DNA of 64,000 nt from Melieria omissa (Eukaryota > Arthropoda > Insecta > Diptera > Ulidiidae): NCBI GenBank assembly GCA_963971225.1, contig OZ020270.1, positions 1,302,001-1,366,000 on the forward strand. Direction: 5' to 3'. Below are positions 1 through 11,937 of the stretch, piece after piece; position 1 is the first letter of the stretch; each line of letters opens with the position of its first letter. Made by a program: the position numbers and the translations under genes. Under the pieces are notes generated by a model. The model ran no database searches. It was not told the DNA's origin and worked only from the letters and a program-made list of their open reading frames with translations.

Positions 1-93
1 TTCTATATATATCAGGTGTACAACTTTGCTTCCGCCGTTTTTTTCCAAAATTTTTTCCAAAAGCTTTATTGCGAAAAAGTGCTTACAGATGTA

Positions 94-551
94 TTATTCA
101 AAGTATTGTCCGTCGCTAGCGACAACTTTCTCCCATCTTTCCGGCAATTTTCGGATCCCGGTTCGAAAAAAGGAGTCCTCTTTTGACGCTATCCATGAAG
201 CAATCCATTTTTCCAATTCTTCGAAGGATTGAAAATGTTGATCTGCCAGGCCGTGTGCCATCGAACGGAATAGGTGGAAGTCAGAAGGGGCGACATCTGG
301 GGAATACGGCGGGTGGGGCAAGACTTCCCATTTCAGCGTTTCCAGGTACTTTTTGACCGCTTTTGCGACGTGAGGCCGAGCATTGTCGTGTTGGAGGATG
401 ACTCACCATTTTCACTCACCACGAAATCACCATTTTTAAAACGTTGAAACCACTCCCGACACGTTCTTTCACTCAGAGCAGCATCACCGTAAGTTTCTGA
501 GAGCATTCGATGCGCTTCAGCTGCATATTTTTTCGAATTGTAACAGAAAAG
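94..551 (-). pseudogene. mariner transposase, C-terminal and partial N-terminal parts
   Basis: Reading leftward from 551, the first stretch encodes the helix-turn-helix region (SERTCREWFQRFKNGDF). The sequence then jumps directly, and out of frame, to the HDNARPH motif that carries the second catalytic Asp. It continues to HPPYSPDVAPSDFHLF with the third Asp and ends at DGQYFE plus stop. The first catalytic Asp and the linker are missing, so roughly half of a normal 345-residue transposase is gone. The first 15 or so codons lie at 21210-21254. The protein cannot be active. Confidence 0.85.
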
Positions 552-552
552 G

Positions 553-1143
553 GACTTTGGTGATGGAGAATTTTTCAACCAATCACTTTACCAAGTCTAT
601 CGTAAGGACAGAGATTCAATAAAAACAGGGTGCCAAAGAGGTGGTGGTGTACTTATTGCGGTTAAACGTACGCTGCGCTCCTTTGCGCACGAACTGTTTG
701 ATAATGATACTTTGCTTGACCAGCTATGTGTTTCTATTTCTGGTTCACCTGAGCAGTTAGTTATCTGCGTTTCTTATATTCCGCCTAATAGCTTTGACTC
801 ATTATATTCAGCTCATGTTAATAATATCTTAAATCTGCCGGATCTAGATAAAGCAAATGTGCACTTCTGTGTTTTGGGAGATTTTAATCTCAGTAAACTC
901 TCATGGTCCTATTCTGATGCAGAGAATAAATTAACTCCATCGAATGTGACTGCTGCTCATGAGATATATCTAATTGACAGTTTTTGCTGCTTTGACCTTG
1001 TGCAAATTAATAAATTTTTTAACAAACTGAATCGTTTGTTAGACTTAATTTTCCTAAGTGACGCTGTCAAACACACTCTGGTCGAATGTATGTTCCCGAT
1101 GTCTCCATCAGACATGCATCATGTGCCGCTGGTGCTCCATGTT
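553..1143 (+). pseudogene. CR1-group ORF2, endonuclease segment
   Basis: An open frame from 553 to the copy A insertion encodes the second half of an apurinic-type endonuclease. Visible landmarks are GGGVLIAV, VLGDFNL (metal-binding Asp/Asn), LDLIFLS and SPSDMHHVPL, where the last motif stands for the usual SDH active site. The N-terminal part of the domain is absent. The frame is restored at 6564 if copy A and one copy of its duplication are ignored. Confidence 0.75.
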
Positions 1144-1259
1144 AGGTTAGGTTAGGTAGGGAAGGGTGTGTGCGTCCCAAGGGCAGCACTTCCACTCGGA
1201 GGCCAAAATGGCCCATTGTGAATCCCTTCATGGAAGATTCCGGAGCTAACCAGTGGCTC

Positions 1260-4200
1260 TCAGTTCGGGGCAAACCAATTCGGCCTCTTGATGAAGGAGA
1301 GTAGATCCGATATTTCAACTACTGCTGCGCAGGCCAAGTCTACCAGGAACCTTGACCCCAAGGTACGGAGTCGGCGTTCCTGCAGAGCCGGGCAGTGGCA
1401 CAGGTAGTGTTGGATCGTTTCCACTTCTTCCTCATCTCCACAGCTTCTGCAGACATCACTGGACGAGAGGCACCATTTGACCAGCATAGATCCAATGGCG
1501 CAGTGTCCAGTGATGACTCCAACAAGCTGCCTAATAGAGGTTCGACTCAGGGACAGTACATATCGTGTTTTCCTCACGGAAAGGGAAGGCCATATTGCCC
1601 GGCAGGTACTGCAATCAGTTCTGCTCCGCCATGAGGACTCGATGTAAGTTTTGCTCAACCTGTCAATACGCAAATACAGGGCAGATATTGGAGGGAGCAC
1701 AGAGTTATCCACTTCGGTGAGAGGCAGGGCGACCCCCTTTCTTGCCATCTCATCCGCTGCCTCGTTTCCTGCCACTCCAGAGTGGCCCGGAACCCAGCAG
1801 AGAGTGACTCGGTGATGTCCGATGCCGCGAAGTGCACTGCGACAACTCTGCACTACCTTTGATTTCACAGTCGCTGATTCCAGCGCTTTAAGGGCTGCCT
1901 GACTATCCACACAGATTGTGATATCCGTGGGTGATAATCCGCTGTCGCGGATTAATTCAGCAGCTTTCCAGATTGCATAAATCTCCGCCTGAAAGATGCT
2001 ACAGAGGTCCGGGAGTCTGAAAGACCGTTGAGCCCCTAGTACATCTGAGTGGAGACCAGCTCCTGTACCTTCCTCCATCTTAGAACCATCTGTGAAGATG
2101 GTGATGGAGCCGTCTCTTGTCACACTTGTAAGTCCCCATTCTTCCCTTGAGGGAAAGGAGGTAAGTGCGCGCGAATCAAAATCCAGGTATGGAATCAGAT
2201 AGTCCGTGCAGGAATCTAATTGATGTTCCGTACCTGGCCTCGTAAATGACCTTAGGATCCCAGAGTGTCCATAAGCGTGCTCTTTCCACAAGTTGGCCTC
2301 TCTCAGCCTGAGAGCGCCTTTAGCGGCACAGCACTTAATGAACTGCTCTATTGGGTGGAGATGTAGAATCATCTCTAGGCCTGCCTGGGGGGTGCTTTTG
2401 ACGGTTCCTGCTATTCCCGTAGCCGCCAGTCTCTGCACCTTCATCAGTTGCGTCGCCAAGGACCTGGTGTCCGTGGCCGGCCACCAGACAATGGCTCCGT
2501 AACATAAGATCGGCCGAATGATCGCTGTATACATCCAGTGGACAATGCCCGGCCGCAATCCCCACTTTTTCCCGAAGGCCTTCTGACAGACGTAGAAGGC
2601 ATTCAGGCTCTTCTTCACCCGCTCTTCCACGTTGCGTCTCCAAGAAAGCTTGGAGTCGAGTGTGGTGCCAAGGTATTTCACCTCGGGTGAGAGGGTGATA
2701 GTGATGCCGCTGAGTTTCGGCAGCCTAAACTCCGGTATTTTGTATCTCCGGGTGAACAGTACCATAACCGTCTTTGAGGGGTTAACTCCTAGACCGTTAT
2801 GCTCTGCCCACCTAGAGAGTTCTCCTAAAGCAGACTCCATGAGATCACTGATGGTGGAAAGAAATTTTCCAGGGATCAGGATAGTGACGTCGTCCGCATA
2901 TGCTACTACTCGCAGCCTCCTGGATTCGAAGATCTCGAGGATGTTGTTTATCACAAGCAGCCACAGCAGAGGTGAAAGGACGCCCCCCTGAGGTGTGCCC
3001 CTTGTGGTTAACCTCCTCACCGAGCACGAGCCTAGGCTGGAGTGAACCCTTCTGCTACTAAGCATATCGCTGGTCCACCTCACCACTTTCTCGTCCACTT
3101 CGAATTTTCTAAGTGCACTGGTTATTGCCTCTAGAGTGACGTTATTAAAGGCCCCCTCAATATCGAGGAAAGCGGCTAACGTATACTCCTTGACGCTCAG
3201 CGATTTTTCGATCGTCTGAACGACCTCATGCAAGGCGCTGTCTACAGATTTTCCCCTGCAATACGCATGTTGCGTCCTGCAGAGTCCCCTGGACTGTGCC
3301 ACTCCCCTGACATAGACATCCACCAGCCTCTCCAAAGTCTTAAGAAAGAACTATGACAGGCTGATCGGTCTGTAGTCTTTTGCAGTGATGTGGTTTGACT
3401 TCCCCGCCTTGGGGATGAACACCACCTTAACCTCTTTCCAGGCGCGCGGTACATAGCCCTGTTGGAGAGATTCCCGAAAGATTCGCACCAAGACTTTGAC
3501 CACTGCCTCCTTAGACCATTGCAGCATAGCCGGAATGACACCATCGGGACCCGGAGATTTGTACGGGTTGAAGGTGTCTATCGCCCATGCCACTTTGACC
3601 TCATCGATAATCCCCCGAACTAAAGCATCCGGTCGTGACGAGTGCTGTCTATGAGGCGTGGTCGTCTCAACAACACTCGTGCAACCGGGAAAGTGGGTGT
3701 TCATGAGAGTCTCTAGAAGCTCCTCCCTCGATTCTGTCCACGAGCCGTCAGACTTCCTAATGCTGCTAGGGGTATGTGATGCCCCGGCTAGCACCTTGCG
3801 AAGTCTGGCGGCCTCGTTGACATTGTCGAGGGATTCACAGTACTTCCTCCAATTATCCCGCTTGGCCGCCCTAATAGTCTTCTTAAACTTATTAAAGCTA
3901 GCCTTGTAGGCTCCCCAGTCTTCTTCAGTTCGGCTAAGTTTAGCCTTATTGAAGAGACGTCTGGTATCTGTTCTAAGTTGTCTTAGCTCTGGGGTCCACC
4001 ACACCGCGTTGGTTTTCCGTGGAGCTCGACTTTTAGGACAAGATTCATTAAAAGACTTGTTAAGCACTTTCGTTAGAAGACCAACTGACCTGTCAATGTT
4101 GTTTCTCTCGAATGTAGCGATCGCTTTGCGCGATGCCAGTTTCTGAGAAACTAGTGCACTAAATTTAGGCCAGTTAGTCTTTCTCGGATTCCTATAAGTT

Positions 4201-4760
4201 TGTGGACATCCAACCTCTATGGCCACTGAAAAGACTATACGGTTGTGGTCCGAGAACGAACATTCCGTCAGTACTTTCCAGTCGACCACGGAGATAGTGT
4301 TGGAGTCGGTAACCAAGGTTATATCTATAACTTCCTCCCTAACCCTATTGTGGAAAGTCGGCGTATTGCCTCTATTGCACAGCACAAGGTTAGAGCCTAG
4401 AAGAAACTCGCGGTGGTTCCTCCCCTTCGAATGGCATGTATGCGGACGACAGGATCAGGTCTCGCCCATCGCGTCGTTCGCATGCAGCCACACACAGGTC
4501 ACCAGTACTGTAATGAGACAAAAGAAACAAATTAATGCACCTTCTGTATACAATACAGGCTCGTATCTTACCTTCACCGCGTGAATGAAGCAATCTAAAT
4601 TGACCTAAATCAAACCCACAAACCCTGTTTCCTACGATCCAGGGTTCCTGAATTAGAGCCAAGTCAACTCCAGTCTCCTCAAGGAACTGCATAAGGTCGT
4701 GGCGGCTTTAGAGTGGTGCAGGTTTATCTGCACTACCTTCAGCCTTCCCTTGTGTGGCGC
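1260..4760 (-). pseudogene. copy A ORF2: endonuclease, RT, RNase H (broken)
   Basis: Reading leftward, the endonuclease begins near 4760 (VVQINLHHSKAAT) and is frameshifted near 4697. It loses roughly 190 bp near 4388 compared with copy B, removing the GCDANAHH active-site segment. The next piece (4385-3351) has SFSDHNRI and the finger/palm start (YKSPGPDGVIPAML), ending at a premature TAG near 3348. The last open frame (3335-1260, 691 residues) has AFLDIEGAFNNV, TRGTPQGGVLSP, YADDVTIL, the RNase H motif FTDGSKMEEGTGAG, and a C-terminal CRSCGDEEEVETIQHYLCHC zinc motif. At least three lesions make the polyprotein non-functional. Confidence 0.9.
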
Positions 4761-6297
4761 GCTTCTTGTTAGGGAAGCGAGCTTTGAGGGAACCCAAACC
4801 GAACTTAACAACTCCCAGGGAGTCCCGCAGATGGGCAAAGGACGATTGATCTACCGCGATCACGATGTCCTTGCCCGCCTCATTTTTACAAGTAGTGGAG
4901 GATACAATTCTCCACTCTCCTGTGTTCAGGCCACTATTCTGCCGGCCAATCAGCTTCACCGTGTCGGCGTCCTCCATAACTGGAGGGGGGACCCACAGTG
5001 TGACGATAGGCCGGAGTGGCAGACGGTCACGGGGTATGACCTCGAGTTTCGCCCCCTGCCAGAGGGGCTCAAGACCGCCGATAGTGCGCACCAAGAAGTT
5101 GAGGGACTCCTTGTTGCCACAACCGACGATTTTGACACCCTTCTGCCAGCCAGCGCCGTCGAAGTCAATTTCGCCGTCAGCCGCCTCGAGCATCGCTCGC
5201 AGAATGCGCGCCTCTACAAAAAGCCAGTTTTCCGGGCGAATTTTCCCATCAGGATCGCTCCGGTCCACCACGGCTATCTGCAACTCCTGTGGGGAAGAGA
5301 AGCTAGCTGAGGGCTTCAGCTTTTTCCCCTCCCCTGTCGGCTGATCGTCACCCGATCTTCCCCTTTTTACGGCCTTTTCCACCGTGGTGGAAGTGGGCCT
5401 TGAAGAGGTGGTGGGTCTCTGACCAGTCTCACTTGACGGGGCGACCGCAGCACTGTTTCCAGGCTTTGCCGTCGACGTCTTTACTCCCACCCGTGCAGTG
5501 ACGGAGGATGTGGCCTTGTTTCTAGGCTTTTCCGCCTCCACTGCACCTTCGGTGGGCCGTGCAGCCGTGGCACTGTCACCAGGCGTTGCTGCAACGGCCG
5601 TGCATTTTGCACCAGAAATCGCCGCCTGTTTCTTCTCGAATCTAGCCACGATCTTCTGGTGCTGCCTTACCAGATCCTTCTCCTTATCGGACAAGGATCC
5701 AGGCTCTTTGCTCACTCTGCGGAGAAACGCAAGAGAGCGCCGGTAGCCATTTCTGGCTTTCTTCGCAGCACTGCTCGCCTTGCGTTCCCCCGCCGGTAAG
5801 ATACCAGGAGTGGAGCCAGTGGCCGCAGGTCGGTCTCCCTCCTCCAGGAGTGCCGCCTCCGCCTCAGAGTCCACCGACCCGGCGCCGCTACTTTGCGAGA
5901 GAATCATAGATTCCCCCTCTATAGCAGCGTCGAGTCGAAGGCCCCGGAGCTGAGGCACCACCCCCGAAAGTGAGGGACCATCCTGTGCTGTGGACTCCTG
6001 CGCCTTTTGCCTGCTTAATGCAGGTTTGGGCGCCTCCTGCTTCCCAGTAGCATTTGTAGACTGCACAGCCTGGGGTCCCGCTGCACAGCCTAAGCGGTCG
6101 TTGGATGACGACGCCAGACAGCCCGCTCGCCCACTGTCTACCGCCGGTACTGGGGATCCGACTCCCTGCACCGTAAAAGAGTCCTTATGGGAGCCCTCCA
6201 GAATGGTTTTGATGAAGGGGGTCGCGTTCCCCTGTGGCGTTTCTTTGACATCTATCACGCCACCAAAAGATGATAAGAAAACAGCCGCTCCTAACAT
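4708..6297 (-). CDS. copy A ORF1 protein (nucleic-acid-binding, R1/LOA-type)
   Basis: A 529-residue open frame starting at the ATG complementary to 6295-6297. The N-terminal half is rich in Ala, Ser, Thr and Lys and of low complexity. The C-terminal 180 or so residues (VVDRSDPDGKIRPENWLFVE, then DFDGAGWQKGVKIVGCGN) form a conserved globular region shared with copies B and C; it resembles the insect DUF4780 family. No CCHC knuckle is visible. It overlaps the start of ORF2, the usual arrangement. The frame is open although ORF2 is dead. RNA chaperone/RNP function is inferred from position. Confidence 0.75.
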   Translation of the reverse strand: MLGAAVFLSSFGGVIDVKETPQGNATPFIKTILEGSHKDSFTVQGVGSPVPAVDSGRAGCLASSSNDRLGCAAGPQAVQSTNATGKQEAPKPALSRQKAQESTAQDGPSLSGVVPQLRGLRLDAAIEGESMILSQSSGAGSVDSEAEAALLEEGDRPAATGSTPGILPAGERKASSAAKKARNGYRRSLAFLRRVSKEPGSLSDKEKDLVRQHQKIVARFEKKQAAISGAKCTAVAATPGDSATAARPTEGAVEAEKPRNKATSSVTARVGVKTSTAKPGNSAAVAPSSETGQRPTTSSRPTSTTVEKAVKRGRSGDDQPTGEGKKLKPSASFSSPQELQIAVVDRSDPDGKIRPENWLFVEARILRAMLEAADGEIDFDGAGWQKGVKIVGCGNKESLNFLVRTIGGLEPLWQGAKLEVIPRDRLPLRPIVTLWVPPPVMEDADTVKLIGRQNSGLNTGEWRIVSSTTCKNEAGKDIVIAVDQSSFAHLRDSLGVVKFGLGSLKARFPNKKRATQGKAEGSADKPAPL

Positions 6298-6563
6298 GGA
6301 GATCAGACGCTGACCAGGGAGCCGCCCACTGTGGGTCAGACGCTCCTGGATTTCCGCATCTCAAACTTCGCCAGCTGAGAAGACAAGCTTCAACAGCCGC
6401 CCGGGGACCGCCCGGTCACCAGAAGCAACATTCGTGAAGGCGTTGAGTCCACTTGGCCTGGTACCCACAAGGATCGCAGCCGAAGATGTAGACCACGTCT
6501 ACATCCGTGCAGTCAGGTGCTTTGCCTTGTGGATCCAAACCCTGATCCCCCGTGCTCCATGTT

Positions 6564-8571
6564 GAATTTTATGAATTTTTAAAACTACCAAATTCTTCGG
6601 ACAGGCGGAATTTTAACTTTAAAATTTGTGATTTTGATATCCTAAATAACTTTATCGGTAGTACTGATTGGATTAATAAGTTTACTAACTTTGATACTGC
6701 TTCATGCTTTGATATATTTTGCAATGAACTATATGACGCTTGTTGCAGATGGGTTCCTTTGGTCAAACCAAAAGTTTACAAGTTACCCTGGTACACTAAA
6801 GAATTGAAAAAATTGAAGAATTTAAGAAATAAATTTTACAATCGCTTCAAGACGTCAAATGATGTAAATGATAAAAACGTATTCCTAAACTATTCAAAGG
6901 AATTCGCTGTTCTCGACAGATTTTTGTTTAATAACTATATCTTAAACTTTGAAACCAGTATTAAAAGCAACCCAAAAGCCTTTTGGCTGTTTATTCAATC
7001 TAAAAAATCGCATTCGGACATCCCTTCCTTAATGGCTTATAATGGAGTTTCTTCGAATTCTGCGCTTGGTATCGCAAACCTATTTGCTAATTTCTTTATG
7101 TCAAATTTCGCAGCGGATTCAGAGTCAATTGACAGCTCTATATTAGACAATATTCACTCGTCGTTTGAGTTTGGATCTTTGAAAATCACTGAAGGTGATG
7201 TCATGGCAGGTATCATAAAACTAAAGCTTTCAACTAAGGCAGATAGTGATGGCTTCTCTTCTCTGTTTTTTAAAAACTGTGCTTCTACAATTTGTAAGCC
7301 TCTGTGTCATATTTTTAATCTCTCTTTGTCTTCTGGTGACTTCATTGGAAGATGGAAAATTGCGCATATTACTCCAGTGTTTAAAAATGGGAGCAAAAAT
7401 GATATTTCAAACTATCGCCCAATTTCGAAACTTTCAACCGTGTCAAAATTGTTTGAAGTAATTGTGAAGGAATACTTAGTTTTTCCTCTCTCTAGAATTA
7501 TTTCCCTTAATCAGCATGGATTCATCGCTGGCCGGTCCACTGTAACTAACCTAGCTGTTTTCACTGAATACTGCTTCTCAGCTTTCGAAGAGAGACTTCA
7601 AGTTGACACTATTTACACTGATTTCTCGAAAGCTTTTGACAAAGTGTCACACAAACTTCTTATTTTGAAATTGGAGAGGCTTGGTTTTCATTCTTCTTTC
7701 TTGAAATGGATACACTCTTACTTATGTGGCAGACTTTGCCATGTTGTTGTGGATAGCATAAAGTCGAAGTCTTTTGCTGCCACATCTGGTGTTCCCCAAG
7801 GAAGCATCCTTGGGCCGTTATTTTTTCTGTTGTTTATAAACGATATCGAGTCTTGCTTTTGCAACACAAATTTCCTTTTGTATGCAGATGATCTTAAAAT
7901 CTTTCTTAAAACTCGCTGTGTTAGTGATGTGGCACGTATTCAAACTGACTTGGATAGTTTGAATATCTGGTGCCTTAAAAATCACTTAGCTCTTAATGTT
8001 AAGAAATGCTATCACATAACCTTTTCCAGATTGAATAATAATATTCACACTTTTTTTTCCATTGCAAATAATCGCCTTAAAGATGTTAATGAGATATCAG
8101 ACTTGGGAGTACTTCTCGACTCCAAATTGACGTTTGTCAATCACATAAATAATATTATCCCTAAAGCATATGCTATGTTAGCCTTTATACGTCGAAACTG
8201 CTCTGATTTTAAGGACCCCTATACATACAAGCTTCTATATTCTGCTTTCGTGAGGTCTAGGCTAGAATACGCTGCTTTTATTTGGAATCCGTTCTATGCT
8301 GTTCATATTAATCGCCTCGAAAGAGTACAGAAGAAATTTCTAAAATTTGCCCTATTCTCACTAAACTTTCATGAACCGATTCCTTCGTATAAGTCACGTT
8401 GCTTACTTATAAATTTGAAATCATTAGAATCGAGGCGCATGGTAAATTCATTATTATTCGTATATGACATCATTTGTGGCAGTACCAAGTGCCCTGCTTT
8501 ACTTAGTCTTATAAACTTCTTCGTCCCAATCAGAACTACTCGCACAAATAAATTATTTGTAGTAAAGCATT
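6564..8571 (+). pseudogene. CR1-group ORF2, reverse transcriptase segment
   Basis: The frame continues the endonuclease after the copy A insertion and stays open to the Gypsy insertion. Landmarks are ITPVFKNGSKNDISNYRPIS, LNQHGFIAGRSTVTNL, DFSKAFDKVSH (motif A), SGVPQGSILGPLFF and YADDLKIF (catalytic motif). There is no RNase H. The palm and thumb look complete, and the region itself has no stop. The last 45 or so codons are at 20949-21085. The gene is broken only by its two insertions and the 5' truncation. Confidence 0.85.
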
Positions 8572-8655
8572 TGTACTGGGCTGCATATAAAGGCTTGGGC
8601 TGCGCAGCTACTTAAACAGGGCCGCGTATTAATGCGACGCACTGCACTAAATACT

Positions 8656-8710
8656 AGCGCTAATCAGCCCAGCGCTAATCAGCCCAGCGCTAATCAGCCC
8701 AGCGCTAATC
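8656..8710 (+). repeat. 15-bp tandem repeat in LTR
   Basis: AGCGCTAATCAGCCC is repeated three times plus a 10-bp partial unit, 84 bp into the LTR. The same array is in the 3' LTR at 17687-17741. Each unit holds the 6-bp palindrome AGCGCT. It may be a regulatory array, but there is no direct evidence. Confidence 0.85.
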
Positions 8711-10339
8711 AAGCTAGACTTGTGCAGCAGGGAACAAGCAAGCGCTAGCTGTGTTTGTACGCACACTCGGCAGCGAACATGGTTGTTGTTGTTGGTGTGC
8801 TGAGCCATTCACGCAAGCGAAGGTGAGCGCTGGACTTTCGCACTGCACTTGCGCTTCTCTTTCGCTGTACGTTTGTACTGCGCTAGCGCGGCGCTCTTAA
8901 AGCGCATCTGCGTATCCAGCAGATAGTGGGGTGTGGCGGTGGTAGTGCACTTCGGCTGCACTGCACTTTATGACCTTGCGTAAAGTGTTGGTGGGATGCA
9001 TTTCGGCTGCCGGCACTTGCATTCCAGGCATGGTGTTGTTGTGTCGTGCAGCTGGGTAAGTCTTTGCTGCTCTGGCTGCTGCATTCCACCAACCACGTAA
9101 AGATCACCCCATTGCACCATATTTTGCCGCATTTCTGCAAAGAAGTGGGGTGATCTGCTGGAAGTCGGGTGATCAGGCGATTATGCGCTGTTGCTGCCAA
9201 ATTTGCTTTATAAGCGGCCGCAGCGGTATGATCGAGAGGATTAGTTGCGGAGGAGTAGTTGCTGATAGCCGATGAGGAGTGGGAGATCGTAAGGTCGAGG
9301 CGCGTAGAGTGGTGGTCAACAAATTGACCGGTGCCGTGTCGTTTGTGGCTTTCGAAATTGGCCTTTGGAATTTCGCGAGGCCCAATAGTGGTTCAAGACA
9401 GTGGTGCAGCCGAAAATTAAATTGCTGAAGTGCGTGGACAAGTGGCTAAAACAATGGCCTAGTTGGGAGCCAACAAATCTTAAGTGCCAATGGCGTGAAA
9501 ACATTTTGGTTAGGCTAAAACTCGCCAGACAAAGTTGTGATTTTAAAACCTAAATTCAAAAATGCGTGTGAAAAAAAAAAAAAAAAAACTACTTCGAACT
9601 TGCCACCCAAACATTCGTAACGCCAAATAGGCAAATTTTAAATTAGCCCCAAGAGCAAAAGAGAAAAAAGAAAAAAAAAAAAAGCTCCTTAAACTTTTGC
9701 CAAACTATGAAACTATTCAAAAGAAAAAAAAATGTAATAGTTCAAACAAAATCTAGTAAACATTGTGCTAGCTAAAACTGAATAAAACTACTAATTGTGA
9801 GTGAAAAGTCGACGAAAGGTACTGAAGATCTAGTACTGTTGCGGTCCCGGGAATGCTGACGAAAAGGCCGAAGCGAGTTAGTCATCGTTGGAGTCCGGAG
9901 AAGCTGCCCTAATGCTACCAGGATCTTCGATGAGTGCTAAGTGTTGCTGAAATTCCCCCCCCTTAATAAAACTAATAAAAATATGTTTAAATAAATATGT
10001 GCGACATATTTCTTATTTTTTTCTAAAATTTTGTTTAAAATTAAATTTGCTAATCTCTAACCTATCCAAAAGTTGAGTAAAAGTTATTAATAATATTATT
10101 AATTAATTATATTAATATTAAAATTTTGATATTAAATCTGGACTCTCTATTTATAAAAAGAAAAAAAAATATATATATATGAAAATAGGATTATTATTAC
10201 TAAAATAGTATTTTTTTTTCATATAAATTTTATTATTAAAACTTGAACTTCCAAGCCTGTACACCAGTGGGAAAAACCTTAATGCTTAAGTTAATAATTT
10301 TTAGGTTAAATTTTGATTATCTACTGGGAACATAAGAAG

Positions 10340-10372
<33 letters not shown>

Positions 10373-11788
10373 TTTTGCAAAAGAGAAAAAAAAGGGAGGG
10401 AGAAAATAATGTTTTTTTTTAAAGCGAATTAAAAGAAAGGGAAATCGATAAAGGTGGGAAAAAACTAAATAAATAAATACATAAAAAAATAAATGAATTT
10501 AGTTATATCAGGGAAAACGCACGCACACCTTAATAAACCTTTCTTCCCGTAAAAATTAATATAGCAACATGTTCCTGAAAACGCGCATCATGTCGCTGGG
10601 CCCAACGCATCGATGGAGCGAGAAAAGCCGTGAGTGAACACTTGAAATTTTAAATATATTTTAATATAGGTTTTAGTGCGTTATTTAAAAGAAAAAAAAA
10701 GGAAAAAAAAAAAAAATCGTTCCTTTGTTTGATTTTTTTTAGTATTTATTTTTTTTTCCTTTCGCTGAAATTTTGGTAAAAAAAAAAAAAAAAAAAAAAA
10801 ATTTTTTTTCTCTCATAAAAATTATTTGGTTATGTTTTGATTATATAAATAATCACCTTTGAATTTAAGCTGTTTAAAACGAGAAGAAAGAAAAAAAAAA
10901 AAAAAAACAAAAAGGAAAAGAGAAAAATGTTATTTTCTAAACAATTTTTTTTTATTTTAAGATTTGTTGCTAAAAATTTTTTTTTAATTTAACAACTAAA
11001 AAGTATGCCCAAAATTACATATATTATTTGAAAAAAAAATATAAAAAAATAAAAAAATAAAATAAAAAAATATATATATAAAAATATATATATATAGCTG
11101 GGAAATTAGTTTAAGAATCTTGGATTTTGTATTAGGTTAAGATTATTAAATAAAATTTGTTATAATGATTGTTTAAGCTAAAGAAAATGTTTGGTCTAAC
11201 TATGAAATGGGGTAAGGAGGGTTGATTTTTCCGATTGGGTTTCCAAATTTCACCTTAGGAAACAAAAGGTAGGGCGGGTAAAGAGCATCCCGTTCCAGAG
11301 GCGATGCTGTGGAATTGAAACAACAGCAGCAATGGTACTTGCTGCCGTGTCCGTCCGTAATGTCAGGAGGTAAAGCGTGTGTACAAAAATAATTGTATGT
11401 TAGTGTAAGCGTGTAGGTATAGGCAGTTCTGTTTTCCTGGGTACAAGAAACCTATGCTGACCGGTAGTAGGCGGCTAGGTCGTCGTTGCGATGATTGCTG
11501 GTTTAGCTCAAAGGGGTTGCAGGTGAGGCGGTATGGCTGCTGAGCGGGTTTGTTGTAGGTGAACCCACGCCAGCTGAAGCTACGGGATACTCCAAGCAAG
11601 GTACACGCGTACAACAAGACCCACTGGCCCCGTAGTCATACTCGCGCTCACCGACCGAGTGTAGAGAGCCGGCAGATAAGCAAGAAGAGGACGACTAGTG
11701 GTGACCTGCCGCAAGGACTGTGGAGGTGCAGCGGCGGCAGAAGCAAAAGGCCAGAAATCCAACAGCTATACCTACCGATCTAAATTCG

Positions 11789-11862
11789 TGGCGCTCAGCG
11801 TGAGGCATGCCACATGTCGGTACATACAAACACCTACTAGGAAATGGCGCCCAACGTGAGGC
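11789..11862 (+). repeat. Two degenerate primer-site copies inside the LTR
   Basis: TGGCGCTCAGCGTGAGGC (11789-11806) and TGGCGCCCAACGTGAGGC (11845-11862) resemble the true primer site at 11920, with three and one mismatches. Flanking bases also match: GCCGCTACG follows both the 11845 copy and the true site, and CATGCC precedes related stretches. The unit spacing is 56 and 75 bp. Both copies recur in the 3' LTR (20819 and 20875). Confidence 0.85.
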
Positions 11863-11919
11863 CGCTACGAACGTGGGCCATGCCGTATGATCGACCGCAC
11901 GCATACACATAACAGAAAA

Positions 11920-11937
11920 TGGCGCCCAACGTGGGGC
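11920..11937 (+). other. Primer binding site, tRNA-Lys(CTT)
   Basis: TGGCGCCCAACGTGGGGC lies five bases after the LTR end. It is complementary over 18 nt to the 3' end of animal tRNA-Lys(CUU) including CCA. Minus-strand DNA synthesis would start here. Confidence 0.9.

Larger units (their letters stand above)
1144..6551 (-). mobile_element. R1/LOA/I-type non-LTR retrotransposon, copy A
   Basis: A full-length insertion in the CR1-type endonuclease gene, bounded by a perfect 12-bp duplication GTGCTCCATGTT (1132-1143 and 6552-6563). On its own strand it starts with GGGGATCAGGG, as copy B does, and ends with about three CCTAA units. It encodes ORF1 followed by an overlapping ORF2 with endonuclease, reverse transcriptase and RNase H. 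The RNase H and the cysteine-rich C-terminus place it in the R1/LOA/I group; the exact clade needs a tree. Confidence 0.9.
8572..11914 (+). repeat. 5' LTR of the Gypsy element (3343 bp)
   Basis: It runs from TGTACTGGG to ATAACA and matches 17603-20944 nearly base for base. By eye I found one substitution (10701 G against 19731 A) and one difference in the length of an A run near 10340-10368. It includes a 15-bp tandem repeat at its start, a GC-rich first 1 kb, an AT-rich middle (about 9950-11200) with long A and T runs, and a 3' end made of repeats resembling the primer site. I see no convincing gene in it; the small open frames are not supported. Confidence 0.95.

Noticed and set aside
1141..1160. 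A real telomere or internal telomeric repeat
   Set aside because: Only a few units, always at the 3' end of an R1/LOA-type element next to its target duplication.
8571..8572. Assembly duplication as the reason for two identical 3.3-kb blocks
   Set aside because: The blocks flank gag-pol, have TG/CA ends, a primer site and a CATT duplication, and the host frame is restored; LTRs explain this fully.
8586..8592. TATAAAG near the LTR start as promoter
   Set aside because: It is only 15 bp into a 3.3-kb LTR; position and context do not allow a promoter call.
8883..9504. Open frames of 60-105 codons on the minus strand in the LTR (repeated at 17914-18535)
   Set aside because: They overlap one another, have no recognisable motif, and repeat only because the LTR is duplicated.
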